From: Leucothrix arctica
Lineage (GTDB): Bacteria; Pseudomonadota; Gammaproteobacteria; Thiotrichales; Thiotrichaceae
Reading direction: 5' to 3'
DNA: 64,000 nucleotides
NCBI RefSeq assembly: GCF_003172895.1
Contig: NZ_QGKL01000042.1
Location: forward strand, 372,001-436,000
In this document: piece by piece, positions 26,471-36,143 of the stretch
Position numbering within the stretch: position 1 is the first letter of the stretch
Layout: each line of letters opens with the position of its first letter
The notes under the pieces: model-generated
What the model was told of the DNA's origin: nothing
The model's input: only the letters and a program-made list of their open reading frames with translations
Databases searched by the model: none
Program-made: the position numbers and the translations under genes

Positions 26471-27343
26471 ATGGGTAAATTAATCGATGGCAAAGCATTT
26501 GCTAACCGCCTATGTGAAACCTTAGCTGAAGAGGTTGCATCACTGAAAAGCGAAAAGCAGCTTACACCTTGTATTGCCGTGGTTCTCGTTGGTGAAGACC
26601 CTGCTAGTGCAACGTATGTTGGCGCAAAAGTAAAACGTTGCGAGCAATTAGGGATTGACTCTCGCTCTCATCATTTGGATGTAACTACCTCCGAAGAGGA
26701 ATTACTTTCTCTAATTGATAGCTTAAATAATGACCCAGCAGTACATGGCATTTTAGTACAACTGCCTGTACCTAAGCAGATCAATTCAGAAGCGGTGATC
26801 AATGCAATCAGCCCTGATAAAGACGTCGATGGTTTTCATATCAGTAACGTTGGCGCAATGGCTGTTGGCCAGAATAATATGGTGCCATGTACACCGCTTG
26901 GTTCGATGATGCTATTAGAAGATGAGCTAGGTGATTTAAGCGGCCTAAATGCTGTTGTCGTTGGGCGTTCTAATATCGTTGGTAAGCCAATGGCTACCTT
27001 ATTGCTACAGAAAAGCTGCACAGTAACAGTAGCTCATTCACGTACCAAAGACTTACCGGCAGTTTGTCGCGGTGCAGATATTTTGGTAGCGGCAGTGGGT
27101 ATTCCTCATTTTGTTAAAGCTGACTGGATTAAAGAAGGCGCTACAGTTATTGACGTTGGTATCAACCGCATTCAAGATCCTGAAACAGGTAAGAACAGAT
27201 TGGTTGGTGATGTTGACTTCGATGCGGCAAAAGATGTGGCAGGTGCAATCACTCCTGTTCCAGGCGGTGTAGGTCCAATGACCATTGCTTGCTTGATGTA
27301 TAACACGGTTGCAGCGGCTAAGAAATTATCTGGCATAGCGTAA
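26471..27343 (+). CDS. folD: Bifunctional methylenetetrahydrofolate dehydrogenase / methenyltetrahydrofolate cyclohydrolase
   Basis: A 290-aa FolD. The catalytic YxxxK is in [14 protein letters not shown], the substrate loop is VQLPVPKQI, and the NADP-binding region is [13 protein letters not shown]; the C-terminal [10 protein letters not shown] is intact. It interconverts methylene-, methenyl- and 10-formyl-tetrahydrofolate for one-carbon supply. Length matches E. coli (288). A rho-independent terminator follows within 30 bases, so it is monocistronic. Confidence 0.97.
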   Translation: MGKLIDGKAFANRLCETLAEEVASLKSEKQLTPCIAVVLVGEDPASATYVGAKVKRCEQLGIDSRSHHLDVTTSEEELLSLIDSLNNDPAVHGILVQLPVPKQINSEAVINAISPDKDVDGFHISNVGAMAVGQNNMVPCTPLGSMMLLEDELGDLSGLNAVVVGRSNIVGKPMATLLLQKSCTVTVAHSRTKDLPAVCRGADILVAAVGIPHFVKADWIKEGATVIDVGINRIQDPETGKNRLVGDVDFDAAKDVAGAITPVPGGVGPMTIACLMYNTVAAAKKLSGIA

Positions 27344-27368
27344 CTATTGTTTGTTGTGTATTTTAAAG

Positions 27369-27393
27369 AGCGGGCTTTTTAGTCCGCTTTTTT
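27369..27393 (+). terminator. folD terminator
   Basis: AGCGGGC (27369-27375) pairs with GTCCGCT (27382-27388), including one G-T pair, across TTTTTA and runs into six T. Confidence 0.85.
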
Positions 27394-27407
27394 ATTGGTT
27401 ATTTAAA

Positions 27408-28724
27408 ATGATTATTGATCACAAGCTTTTCGCGCTACCGATACTCTTAACGTTATCTGCCTGCGGCGTTGCAAACACAGATATCAACCAAGAGGGTTGG
27501 GGAAGTGACTCAGTCGATCAGCGTTATCGTCCTTCATTGAACTGGATCGATAATTTTAGCGATGCAAAAGTTGTAACCGCGGACGGCTCTCTGAGTGAAG
27601 CTATCGATGCTTGTGATGAAGTTGCGGGGGGTAATAAATATTGTGTGGTTACAGTCAGTGATTCAACAACGGGCGCTGCTGTTGACATTTTTCGCTCTAA
27701 TACCAAGATTATCGGCTCAAATAGAACAACACCTCTCATACCCAGTAAAAATGGTACGTTTATCTATATAGGTGAAAATACTCAAAATGTAGTCATTGAA
27801 AGCCTAACGCTTAAAGGGCGTCATGTCGGTGAAGACGAATTATTCGCTATCGTTGTTGAAGGCAAAAAAATCAATAATATTCTCATCAAAAGCAATATGA
27901 TTTTTGAGTTTAATAGTGATGAAAATGCTCATGGTATTGCAGTTTTTGGTACGGGCATTACAGAACAAGAGGCTATTACAAACGTAGTGATTGATAACAA
28001 CACCATTCACACCATGAGAACGGGTTCCAGTGAAAGCCTAGTGGTGAATGGTAATGTCAGTGGCTGGGAAATCACCAACAACAAAATTTACGATGTTAAT
28101 AATATCGCGATAGATGCAATTGGTGGTGAAGGTGTTTCAACGAAACTCGCCACTGACGAGCATGGTCGTCAACTACCCGGTAAATTTGATGCCGCTCGAA
28201 ATGGCTTTATCGAAGGTAACTCTGTGACCAATATGAGTACCAAAGATAATCCCGCCTATGGCAATGATTACACTTGGGCTGGAGCGATATACGTGGACGG
28301 TGGACACCATATTCAAATTAAAGATAACACCGTTGTAAACGCACCTTGGGCTTATGATGTCGGCTCTGAAAATTGCCTTACATCGAGTCACATTACATTG
28401 ACTGGAAATACCGCATCAAGAAGCTATTATGGCGACTTGCTTTTAGGTGGTTACGCTGAGACTGGCTACCTTGAAGACAAGAATATTGACTGCAACCCAA
28501 ACAATACTGAAGATGCAAATGAGGGTCACGGTTATGTTAGATTTGTAACCGTTAAAGATAACTTTTTTAATACTCTCGAGCCAGTTGATAAAGATACCAG
28601 TAATGCGCTCATTCAATATAGAACCACTAATAGTATTGTAGTAGGCACTAGCGTTAAGCCTAGTAATGAATCTGGGAATGGGGTGGTTACAGGCGATGAT
28701 AATTCGATAAAGACTATTGAGTAG
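27408..28724 (+). CDS. Lipoprotein with right-handed beta-helix repeats
   Basis: From ATG 27408 this is a 438-aa lipoprotein: signal LFALPILLTLSAC with lipobox LSAC and Cys about residue 18. The body is rich in short repeated strands typical of parallel beta-helix proteins (NVVIESLTLKG, NILIKSNMIF, NVVIDNNTIH, GWEITNNKIYDV, HIQIKDNTVV, HITLTGNT). Pectate-lyase-like and NosD/DUF1565-type proteins share this pattern. I cannot point to catalytic residues, so lyase activity is only possible; surface binding of polysaccharide is the alternative. A longer start at 27351 would run through the folD terminator and is rejected. Confidence 0.75.
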   Translation: MIIDHKLFALPILLTLSACGVANTDINQEGWGSDSVDQRYRPSLNWIDNFSDAKVVTADGSLSEAIDACDEVAGGNKYCVVTVSDSTTGAAVDIFRSNTKIIGSNRTTPLIPSKNGTFIYIGENTQNVVIESLTLKGRHVGEDELFAIVVEGKKINNILIKSNMIFEFNSDENAHGIAVFGTGITEQEAITNVVIDNNTIHTMRTGSSESLVVNGNVSGWEITNNKIYDVNNIAIDAIGGEGVSTKLATDEHGRQLPGKFDAARNGFIEGNSVTNMSTKDNPAYGNDYTWAGAIYVDGGHHIQIKDNTVVNAPWAYDVGSENCLTSSHITLTGNTASRSYYGDLLLGGYAETGYLEDKNIDCNPNNTEDANEGHGYVRFVTVKDNFFNTLEPVDKDTSNALIQYRTTNSIVVGTSVKPSNESGNGVVTGDDNSIKTIE

Positions 28725-28787
28725 CATCACTTGCATGCGGTTTTTTCTTCACGTATCTTCAAGCTACTCACTTAAAAAATAATAATC

Positions 28788-29912
28788 ATGTCAGAATTTT
28801 TACAAAACAGTTGGCAGCAGTTGAGTCACTTATCTACCTTAGAATACATTTTATTAGCCAGTTGTATCTTATTGATTACTACTGCTCGACTCATTTTCAA
28901 ACATATCTTCCGATTGCCCGTCGATAGCAATCAGTATTCTAATAAGCTACAAACATTTAGAGACATCGCTTTTCTGACGATTGCGGCAATAGTACTTAAT
29001 CGCCTAATATTCTCAGATGCTAGTCACGACAGTGTTGCCACAAAATTGCTAGGCATTATCATTATCATTTTTTGTGCGTTCTGGACGGTACAAATCCTAC
29101 ACTTTTTAATCCGACGCCAGTACGGACAAAACACTGAAGTGTCAGGACAAAAAATCATTACTGATAGTTACAATAGCCGTTTATTGAGCGTACTTGTGAC
29201 GGTACTAGTGGTGATATTTTCGATCATTAGTATTGTGCAGTTACTGGGTTTAGATAGTTTGCTAGAAGCAGGTGGAGTCATCGGCTTTATCGGCGTTATG
29301 TTAGCGCTGACTCAAGGGGCATGGGCACCTGACATTATCAGCGGCTTAGTTATTCTAAACAGTGACTTACTGAACAGTGGTGAAATTGTGGAGATTGATG
29401 ATGGCAAAATCGTTGGCCAAGTTTTTAGAATAAAGCTATTCCACACCGAGTTGCTTGATTTGGTACATAACAACCGTATCCTGATTAAGAACGCTAAGTT
29501 ACGAGACATGACCATTCATAACCTTTCTAAGTTTTCTTCTGCGAGAGGTTACCGTGAAAAGTTGGTGTTTAAGATTGGTTATGATGCGGATGTCGCCGAG
29601 GTTAAAGCGCTGTTTGAACGCACCTATGAGCTTGCACTGACTGACAGTGAAATAGCAATTGAAGGTGATCATGCCTTAGAAATCAGAGTCCAAGATACTG
29701 GCGACTACGCCGTTGAGTGGGCGGTGTTTTATTACACCAAAAAAGTACGTTATATGCTTAAAACAAGACAGTTATTTAAAGAACTGGCCCTTAAAGAATC
29801 CATACGATCAGGCATTAGTTTATCAACACCTGATTTATATCAACGAATTCCAGAGGTCTGCACCGTTGCTTCTAACAGCAAAATTGAAGACAATCTGAAC
29901 CCGAACCCATAA
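28788..29912 (+). CDS. MscS family mechanosensitive channel
   Basis: A 374-aa inner-membrane protein with about four N-terminal hydrophobic segments, then the MscS pore and beta domain. TM3-like pore sequence is around GGVIGFIGVMLALTQGAWAPD, and the beta domain is around GEIVEIDDGKIVGQVFRIKL. The long cytoplasmic C-terminal part fits the MscS cage. It should open under membrane tension to release osmolytes. It precedes tatD by 12 bases. Confidence 0.82.
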   Translation: MSEFLQNSWQQLSHLSTLEYILLASCILLITTARLIFKHIFRLPVDSNQYSNKLQTFRDIAFLTIAAIVLNRLIFSDASHDSVATKLLGIIIIIFCAFWTVQILHFLIRRQYGQNTEVSGQKIITDSYNSRLLSVLVTVLVVIFSIISIVQLLGLDSLLEAGGVIGFIGVMLALTQGAWAPDIISGLVILNSDLLNSGEIVEIDDGKIVGQVFRIKLFHTELLDLVHNNRILIKNAKLRDMTIHNLSKFSSARGYREKLVFKIGYDADVAEVKALFERTYELALTDSEIAIEGDHALEIRVQDTGDYAVEWAVFYYTKKVRYMLKTRQLFKELALKESIRSGISLSTPDLYQRIPEVCTVASNSKIEDNLNPNP

Positions 29913-29924
29913 CAAGTAATTTAC

Positions 29925-30731
29925 ATGGCTAAGAAAAAACGCGATATCCCAGTTTTCGAGCATCCTATTATCGAAACGCATTGTCACTTGGATTATCTTG
30001 AAGACCGTACGCTGGATGAAGTCGTTAATGATGCAAAGCTCGTTAACATCGAGCGCATTATAACCATTGCTGTTTCAGCGGGTAATTTAGATAAAGTCTT
30101 AGCGATGACTCAGGCCAATGAAACGATTTGGGGGACTCAGGGTATTCATCCACATGATGCTGACGAGTATAACGATGATGTAGAAGCTAAGATTCGTGAA
30201 AACGCGACTAATGAGCGTATCGTAGCGATTGGCGAAATTGGTTTAGATTATTTCTACGACCACTGTGATAGAGCGAAGCAACGTGCTGCATTTGAAAGTC
30301 AGTTACAAATTGCCATTGATTTGGCAATGCCAATTGTTGTGCACACGCGTGAAGCAGATGAAGACACACAGGCAATTCTACAAAACTTTGTTGGTCAAAT
30401 GCCAAAGCGAGGCGTTATTCATAGCTTCACCTCAGGCAAGTCGCTTGCAGAGTATTGCTTAGGCGAGGGGTTTCACTTAGGATTTAACGGCATTAGCACG
30501 TTTAAAACGGCTGAGAATGTTCGTGAAATAGTCGAACTTACACCCGTTGAAAAGATTCTGTTTGAAACGGATGCACCGTACTTAACACCAGTACCGTATC
30601 GCGGCACAGTCAATGAGCCAAAGTACTTACCATTTATTGCTGAGCATATAGCTAGTGTGAAGCAGGTACCCGTTGAAGAGTTATTACCTCAAGTTTGGAA
30701 AAATAGTATGGGGCTTTTCTTTAATACTTGA
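29925..30731 (+). CDS. TatD family deoxyribonuclease/hydrolase
   Basis: A 268-aa TIM-barrel metallohydrolase. Metal-binding HCHLDYL near residue 20, GIHPHDA, GEIGLDYF, VVHTREA and the late FETDAPYLTP are all present. TatD-family enzymes are metal-dependent DNases or related hydrolases; YcfH-type paralogues have poorly known roles. The region between this gene and the next start (30732-30856) shows no other gene. Confidence 0.9.
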   Translation: MAKKKRDIPVFEHPIIETHCHLDYLEDRTLDEVVNDAKLVNIERIITIAVSAGNLDKVLAMTQANETIWGTQGIHPHDADEYNDDVEAKIRENATNERIVAIGEIGLDYFYDHCDRAKQRAAFESQLQIAIDLAMPIVVHTREADEDTQAILQNFVGQMPKRGVIHSFTSGKSLAEYCLGEGFHLGFNGISTFKTAENVREIVELTPVEKILFETDAPYLTPVPYRGTVNEPKYLPFIAEHIASVKQVPVEELLPQVWKNSMGLFFNT

Positions 30732-30856
30732 ACTTTTTACGCGAAATCTGCACAAAATAGCCACAAATAAGGCATTGGGAAATAGTCTGACACTTGTTAG
30801 TATTATTGACTGAACAAATCATCATAAAAAATTAATAAGCTTGATAGAGGCGCTGC

Positions 30857-32719
30857 ATGAATATTGGAAGGGTTTTAAAGTATTTAATCACTGGGGTTGT
30901 TGTTGGAGCGATATTGTTTTTTGCCGGCTTCGGTGTTGTTAATCTTCTTACGAAAGATTCCGCTGAAATTGTTGCAGTTCCACAGCCAACAATTATCCCC
31001 GATACAACTGCTGACACTACGACTGATACGGCTACCGTTGAAGTGATTCCACCTTCAATCAATGTATCTGAAGGTACAAGTAGCTCACCTATCAAAATCA
31101 AACCATTAGGTGCTGCAGACGACTCCGCTACTACAGCAGAGGGTGAAGCTGCTGACGCAACACCGACTTTGGCATTTGGTACGTTGACGCTTAACGCGAT
31201 TAACTCAACCAACAAGCAGCCACTTAAGGCTGACTTCCTCATTCAAAATGATGCCGGCGCGGCCATCGCTCAGGTAAAAAGCACTGAGCAAACTACATTG
31301 AGCTTTCCTGTTGGCAGCTACAAAATCACAGTTAACCAAGGCAAGAATAAGATTGTTCGCTACCTAGGCGTTAAGAACGGCCAAAATGGCTCTGAGACAT
31401 TTGAAATCGATGCGCCCGTTATTGCAGGTGACAACGCTGTTGCGGTCGCTCCAATTGTCAGTGAACGACCTAACGTATCAGCAAATACAAACACGGCAGT
31501 CATTGTTGATGAGCCAGCCGCTCCCGTAGTTAAATCTCAAACATCAGCGACGGTCACTAAAGTACCTGCAAAAGCGACGAATAACGCTAGCGCAACAACA
31601 ACTCAAACACCGACAGCGGCTACAGAAACGCCTGCTGCAACTAGTACAACCGCAAACTCTACTGCAACCGCACCATCTGCAGAGACTGAGCAAACTGCAT
31701 CAACGACGGAAACCACAACACCTACAACTGCGAGCGAAGCGGCTGATCAAGGTATTGGTGGTTTACGTGTTTCGGCACTGACTAAAGTAGGTAATCGTCC
31801 AATGCCTGCGAGTTTTTACATTCAGCGATTAAATGGTGAGAATGTTGCAAACATTAAAAATGTAAACACACATCAGTTTAATTTACCTGCAGGCAGTTAC
31901 CGCATCACCGCTCGTTCGGGCACTGTGCGTATGGTTAAGCAGATTAAAGTGGTTGCCGCTCGCGGGATTCATGAAATCTTTAATATGCCTTCTCTAGGCA
32001 ATTCAACAACTACTGCACCGACTAGCACAGCATCAGTCGCTACCGCACCTAAAGCAGCTCCAGCAGTGGTCGCACCGACACCTGTAGCGCCAACACCGTC
32101 AGCAGATGCGACAGGACGTTTAGAGTTATTTGCGCGTGATGAGTCAACCAACAAACCTATTCGTTCAAACTTCTATATCCATACGCCAGCGGGCAAGTTG
32201 ATCACAAGTAAGACTTACGTTGAGTCTATTGGTTATAAATTACCAACAGCACAGTATAAAGTCACCGTTCGTGCGACTGGCTATAAGAACAAAATCATTA
32301 CATTAAATGTACGAAAAGATCAGACGCGTCGTGAAACGTTTAAGATGGAACTAGTGGCACCTGTAATGCCGCCTGCACCGGTAGCACCTCCAGTGAACCG
32401 TGTAACAGCGCCTGTTACTGCTGTACCACCGGCTCAAGCATTACGACAAGCACCAAGACCAAATCGTGGTGGCTTACAAGTAAACGTAGTGTCAAAAGAG
32501 GGCGTTCCTTTAAAAGCTGACATTATGGTGTTACGCCGAAATGGCACACCGGTTAAACGTGCAATCAATGCTTCAACAGCTAACTTTGACTTGAATCCAA
32601 GAAACTTTGTCGTGAGAGTACGTCATGGTGGGTTTGTGACAAACCAACAAATCAATGTTATAGCGGGCAAACTGGCAATCAAAACAATTACGTTTGATCT
32701 AAATACAGGCTTCCGTTAA
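30857..32719 (+). CDS. Membrane-anchored protein with four beta-sandwich repeats and Thr/Ala/Pro linkers
   Basis: A 620-aa protein with one N-terminal transmembrane segment (about 10-31) and no lipobox. Four related modules of about 75 residues lie at 108-184, 301-377, 419-497 and 538-615. Each starts GxLxLxA, has a central FxIQ or FYIxxxxG and ends PxGxYxITV plus a second strand pair, the pattern of carboxypeptidase-regulatory-like/PEGA domains. Thr/Ala/Pro-rich stretches separate them, the longest at 185-300, likely spanning the periplasm. The role is unknown; an envelope spacer or glycan-binding rod is a reasonable inference. No homologue is recognised. Confidence 0.7.
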   Translation: MNIGRVLKYLITGVVVGAILFFAGFGVVNLLTKDSAEIVAVPQPTIIPDTTADTTTDTATVEVIPPSINVSEGTSSSPIKIKPLGAADDSATTAEGEAADATPTLAFGTLTLNAINSTNKQPLKADFLIQNDAGAAIAQVKSTEQTTLSFPVGSYKITVNQGKNKIVRYLGVKNGQNGSETFEIDAPVIAGDNAVAVAPIVSERPNVSANTNTAVIVDEPAAPVVKSQTSATVTKVPAKATNNASATTTQTPTAATETPAATSTTANSTATAPSAETEQTASTTETTTPTTASEAADQGIGGLRVSALTKVGNRPMPASFYIQRLNGENVANIKNVNTHQFNLPAGSYRITARSGTVRMVKQIKVVAARGIHEIFNMPSLGNSTTTAPTSTASVATAPKAAPAVVAPTPVAPTPSADATGRLELFARDESTNKPIRSNFYIHTPAGKLITSKTYVESIGYKLPTAQYKVTVRATGYKNKIITLNVRKDQTRRETFKMELVAPVMPPAPVAPPVNRVTAPVTAVPPAQALRQAPRPNRGGLQVNVVSKEGVPLKADIMVLRRNGTPVKRAINASTANFDLNPRNFVVRVRHGGFVTNQQINVIAGKLAIKTITFDLNTGFR

Positions 32720-32786
32720 TAGGTTTTAGATAACTTATATCGGCGCGTTAAAAACAGACTATACCCCCGTTTTCTGGAGCAATTTC

Positions 32787-33512
32787 ATGTTAAAGCTGCA
32801 CCAATTCCCCATCTCGCATTATTGTGAAAAAGCTCGCTGGGCGCTTGAAATAAAAGAATTACAGTACCGAAAAGTAAACTTACTACCCGGTCCACACATA
32901 AAAAAAGCGAAGAAAATAGCCAAGCGTAGCTCGTTGCCGATTTTGGAACATGATGGTGTTTTTATACAAGAATCGTCAGATATCATTACGTACTTAGATA
33001 ATAATTTTTCACGCCGCTCTCTCACTCCAGAGCAACCTAAGGAGCAAGAACTTGCTGCGGCTTGGGAGTCATTTGCTGACCGAGAAATTGGACCAGCAGT
33101 ACGCTTGCTGTGCTACAGCACGCTGCTCGACCACCCTGGCATAATGATTCCATTGTTTACCAAAAACGGTCCTTGGTATGGGCGTTGGGCACTAAAACCA
33201 GCATTCCCTAAGATTGCTGAGTCTATGCGTGACATGTTTAAAATAACCCCGCAGTCAGCCATTGAAGCTGAGAATAAAGTCTCAACGGCACTTGATAATT
33301 TAAATGCTACGTTAGGTGATCGTGAGTTTTTGGTGGGTGATACATTTACCCGCGCTGACCTATCAGTTGCTTCATTATTATCACCGCTGATTATGCATCG
33401 TACTTATGGGGTCGAGTGGCCAGACTCAATGCCTGAACCACTAGCCTCACAAATGACTAGTTTTCATGATCGCCTAGGTTGGGTTGAACACATTTACGAC
33501 AACTTCCGTTAA
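32787..33512 (+). CDS. Glutathione S-transferase family protein
   Basis: A 241-aa GST. The N-terminal thioredoxin-like domain (LKLHQFPISHYCEKARWALE, with Ser/Cys in the active-site region) has cis-Pro in LPILEHDG and a G-site ESSDIITYL; a helical C-domain follows (GDTFTRADLSVASLL). The substrate is unknown. GGAGCAA precedes ATG. Its stop codon directly abuts that of the convergent rhomboid gene, with no space for a separate terminator. Confidence 0.88.
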   Translation: MLKLHQFPISHYCEKARWALEIKELQYRKVNLLPGPHIKKAKKIAKRSSLPILEHDGVFIQESSDIITYLDNNFSRRSLTPEQPKEQELAAAWESFADREIGPAVRLLCYSTLLDHPGIMIPLFTKNGPWYGRWALKPAFPKIAESMRDMFKITPQSAIEAENKVSTALDNLNATLGDREFLVGDTFTRADLSVASLLSPLIMHRTYGVEWPDSMPEPLASQMTSFHDRLGWVEHIYDNFR

Positions 33513-34229
33513 TTACTTAATGTGACGCCAATAAAGCATTAGTAAGAAACCAACAAGCGCACCGCCCAAATGAGCGAAGTGCGCTATGCCACCACCCAAT
33601 AATGAATAACCGGTAACACCAGAAAACAGATCAAGGCACAGCAAGGCAGGAACGAAATACTTGGCTGCTATTGGAAACGGCACAAACATCAAGAACATTT
33701 TCATGTTTGGGTAGCGCATAGCAAATGCCACGATTACCCCATATAGAGCACCTGATGCTCCTACCGTCTTCATATGATAAGTTTGATAAACCTCACCGAC
33801 CATTTCGGCCGTTAGATTACTAGTCGGCATATACATCCGAGTCTCTAGCAAATCTTTAATATCGAGACTTGTCATCCCTGCGGCACTGACCGCTGCAACA
33901 CTCGCAGTGTATTCATAACTATCTACTAGACTGGAAATTACACCCGCACCAATACCTGCGACGAAATACAGAATAAGAAATTTCTGACTGCCCCAAATGC
34001 GCTCTAAGGCACTTCCAAACATCCACAAACCCAGCATATTAAACAAAATATGCATGACCCCACCGTGCATGAACATACTGGTAACGTACTGCCAGACGGC
34101 AAAGTTCTCATTTTCAGGCAAATAAAGCCCAAATAATGAGTTTAAGTCGTACAGCAGTACGTTATCCAAAAGGAACAGGGCAACGTTGATGATCAGTAAA
34201 ATGCGTACCGCAGGTGTTATCTTATACAT
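33513..34229 (-). CDS. Rhomboid family intramembrane serine protease
   Basis: A 238-aa polytopic protease. S159 is in GASGALYG and H220 in AHLGGALVG, the catalytic dyad; FMHGGVMHILFNMLGLWMFG marks TM2. Between TM3 and the Ser helix is an unusually long polar segment (about 103-155). Rhomboids cut single-pass membrane proteins within the bilayer. It follows the MATE gene by 12 bases. It lacks the look of a rhombosortase, so it is probably not the sorting enzyme for the GlyGly-CTERM-like protein at 41.7 kb. Confidence 0.9.
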   Translation of the reverse strand: MYKITPAVRILLIINVALFLLDNVLLYDLNSLFGLYLPENENFAVWQYVTSMFMHGGVMHILFNMLGLWMFGSALERIWGSQKFLILYFVAGIGAGVISSLVDSYEYTASVAAVSAAGMTSLDIKDLLETRMYMPTSNLTAEMVGEVYQTYHMKTVGASGALYGVIVAFAMRYPNMKMFLMFVPFPIAAKYFVPALLCLDLFSGVTGYSLLGGGIAHFAHLGGALVGFLLMLYWRHIK

Positions 34230-34241
34230 AGCAAGTCAGTA

Positions 34242-35612
34242 TCAGGTTATTGAAGGTGTTTTGCTTACATTCTTAGCTGAGCGAGTCAGTAAGTAGAAAC
34301 GATAATTTAGTGTAACAGCGGCACAAGCAAGACCCATGACAAGCCCCCACCATAAGCCAGCCGGCCCCATATTTTGATAAATACCTAACCACACAGCTGT
34401 ACCCATTCCGACAACCCAGTAACTAAATATCGCTAATAACATCGGTATTTTGGTGTCCTTGAAACCTCTTAGTGATCCCATAGCACCAATCTGAAGACCA
34501 TCGACTATCTGGAATAAAGCAGCTAACGCCAATAGCTGTGCAGCAATTTTAATAACGGCAGTGTCTTCAGTGTAAAGCTCAGCGAGCTGTTCTCCAAGTT
34601 GCCACAAGAAAATCGCCGATATCATAGTGATAGCCGTACATAACTGTATACCTAGCTGACCTTGCTTCTTAGCGTTTAATACTTGTTTCGCACCAACTGA
34701 TTGACCTATACGTACTGTCAGCGCCATCCCGCAACCTAATGGAATCATAAAGGTGAGTGATGCTAAGTTAAGTGCGATCTGGTGAGCGGCTGTCGCATCC
34801 ACACCAAAGCGCCCCATGACTAAGGCCGTAGCACTAAATAACCCCACTTCCATGCCCATTGATACCGCAATAGGCCAACCCACTTTAATAGTTTGATAAA
34901 TATGTGACCAGTCAGGTGGTGTCATACGCTTGAACAGATCAAAGTCTTTATATTTGGGTTCATGATAGGTGTAAATAAAGATAGCAACGCAACTAATACC
35001 CTGTGCGATCCCCGTCGATAACGCAGCACCTGAAGCACCCATTTCAGGGAAACCATAACTCCCATACATAAACAGGTAGTTACCAATGATATTTAACGGC
35101 AGTGCAATGATCTGAATCCATAACAATGGCATGGTATTTGCCATTGCTTCACTGACCGAACGCGGTACTAGGTACAGCATGGTCAGTGGTAGACTCCATG
35201 CTATCCATAATAAGTAGTCGTGCGCAGGAGGGATGATCTCTGGCTTAATTCCCATATATGGCAGGGCACTACCGACACCGACTACCATCAAGATCGTGAT
35301 AAAACCCAATGCAAGCGCAAGCCAAAGTCCTTGGCGGAATTCTTCACGCATTAAGCGTTGATTTTGGCTACCAATGTGCTGAGAAAGAATAGGGGTTAAT
35401 GCCAGTAAAATACCAAAACCGATCAACATTACAAAAAACCAAATAGACGAACCCAACGCAATGGAAGCAATGGACAAAGCATCTATACGGCCCGCCATAA
35501 TAGTATCGATCACACCCATGCTGACTTGCAGTAACTGAGCACCTATTATAGGAAGCGCTATTTTAGCTATTTGGATGAGTTCAGCAGTGCGGTTAAAAGC
35601 GGTAGTGCTCAC
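34242..35612 (-). CDS. MATE family efflux transporter
   Basis: A 456-aa protein with 12 membrane helices and NorM/MdtK-type sequence (KIALPIIGAQLLQVSMGVID, MAGRIDALSIASIALG, and a matching second half). It should export cationic drugs or metabolites by Na+ or H+ antiport. A 24-bp palindrome lies 73 bases upstream. Rhomboid is the next gene. Confidence 0.9.
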   Translation of the reverse strand: MSTTAFNRTAELIQIAKIALPIIGAQLLQVSMGVIDTIMAGRIDALSIASIALGSSIWFFVMLIGFGILLALTPILSQHIGSQNQRLMREEFRQGLWLALALGFITILMVVGVGSALPYMGIKPEIIPPAHDYLLWIAWSLPLTMLYLVPRSVSEAMANTMPLLWIQIIALPLNIIGNYLFMYGSYGFPEMGASGAALSTGIAQGISCVAIFIYTYHEPKYKDFDLFKRMTPPDWSHIYQTIKVGWPIAVSMGMEVGLFSATALVMGRFGVDATAAHQIALNLASLTFMIPLGCGMALTVRIGQSVGAKQVLNAKKQGQLGIQLCTAITMISAIFLWQLGEQLAELYTEDTAVIKIAAQLLALAALFQIVDGLQIGAMGSLRGFKDTKIPMLLAIFSYWVVGMGTAVWLGIYQNMGPAGLWWGLVMGLACAAVTLNYRFYLLTRSAKNVSKTPSIT

Positions 35613-35684
35613 GGCGATTCCTTAATGCGGGCAGGGTAGCCTCGTGATTATGATCACTAAACGCTATAAAGCAAGATAACAATA

Positions 35685-35708
35685 CTTTGCACTAGGTCTA
35701 GTGCAAAG
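35685..35708. repeat. Perfect 24-bp palindrome upstream of the MATE gene
   Basis: CTTTGCACTAG-GT-CTAGTGCAAAG. It lies 26 bases after the HIT-like stop. A two-base centre and lack of a good T-run make an operator more likely than a terminator, but both remain possible. Confidence 0.5.
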
Positions 35709-35733
35709 AGGCTTTAGGAGAGACAGAGGTCCA

Positions 35734-36108
35734 TTACAGCTTTTTGTCGATAACCTTAAGTAACTGGACAATAAACCCTTCCATAGATAGCAGGGTTAAG
35801 TTGCTCTCACGCTGCTTTTCACCCCACATTGGTTCTGGGTAATAACTATCTTCTTTAAAGCGAGCCATGATGTGCCAGTGAACTTGAGGCTTGTAATTAC
35901 CAAATGAGGCTATGTTTATTTTCTCTGGGTTGAAATAAGCCAACATTTCTACTTCGATGATATCCAGCAATTGCCAAATTTGCTGTTTGGTTGTTGAATC
36001 ACACTCAGAAAATTCTTTCAGACTTGCTTGAGAGTAAACTTTTACCCAAGGGATCTCACTGTCATGAATCTTAATATAGATATGCTCATTAGCGTAAAAC
36101 TGACTCAT
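35734..36108 (-). CDS. HIT-like domain protein
   Basis: A 124-aa protein with a HIT-type core. IPWVKVYSQA precedes a helix, and VHWHIMARF stands where the HxHxH motif is expected; the first two His are kept but the third position is Ala, with Arg next. This differs from the standard HinT-like protein at 40166. Members act on nucleotide phosphoramidates or related bonds; with the changed His triad, activity is uncertain. Confidence 0.65.
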   Translation of the reverse strand: MSQFYANEHIYIKIHDSEIPWVKVYSQASLKEFSECDSTTKQQIWQLLDIIEVEMLAYFNPEKINIASFGNYKPQVHWHIMARFKEDSYYPEPMWGEKQRESNLTLLSMEGFIVQLLKVIDKKL

Positions 36109-36143
36109 AAAACTCTCTTAATTTCGTTATTAATGGGGCGTTA

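Noticed and set aside
33513-34229. Rhomboid as the sorting protease for the GlyGly-CTERM-like protein
   Set aside because: The rhomboid looks like a general family member and lies 7.5 kb away among unrelated genes.
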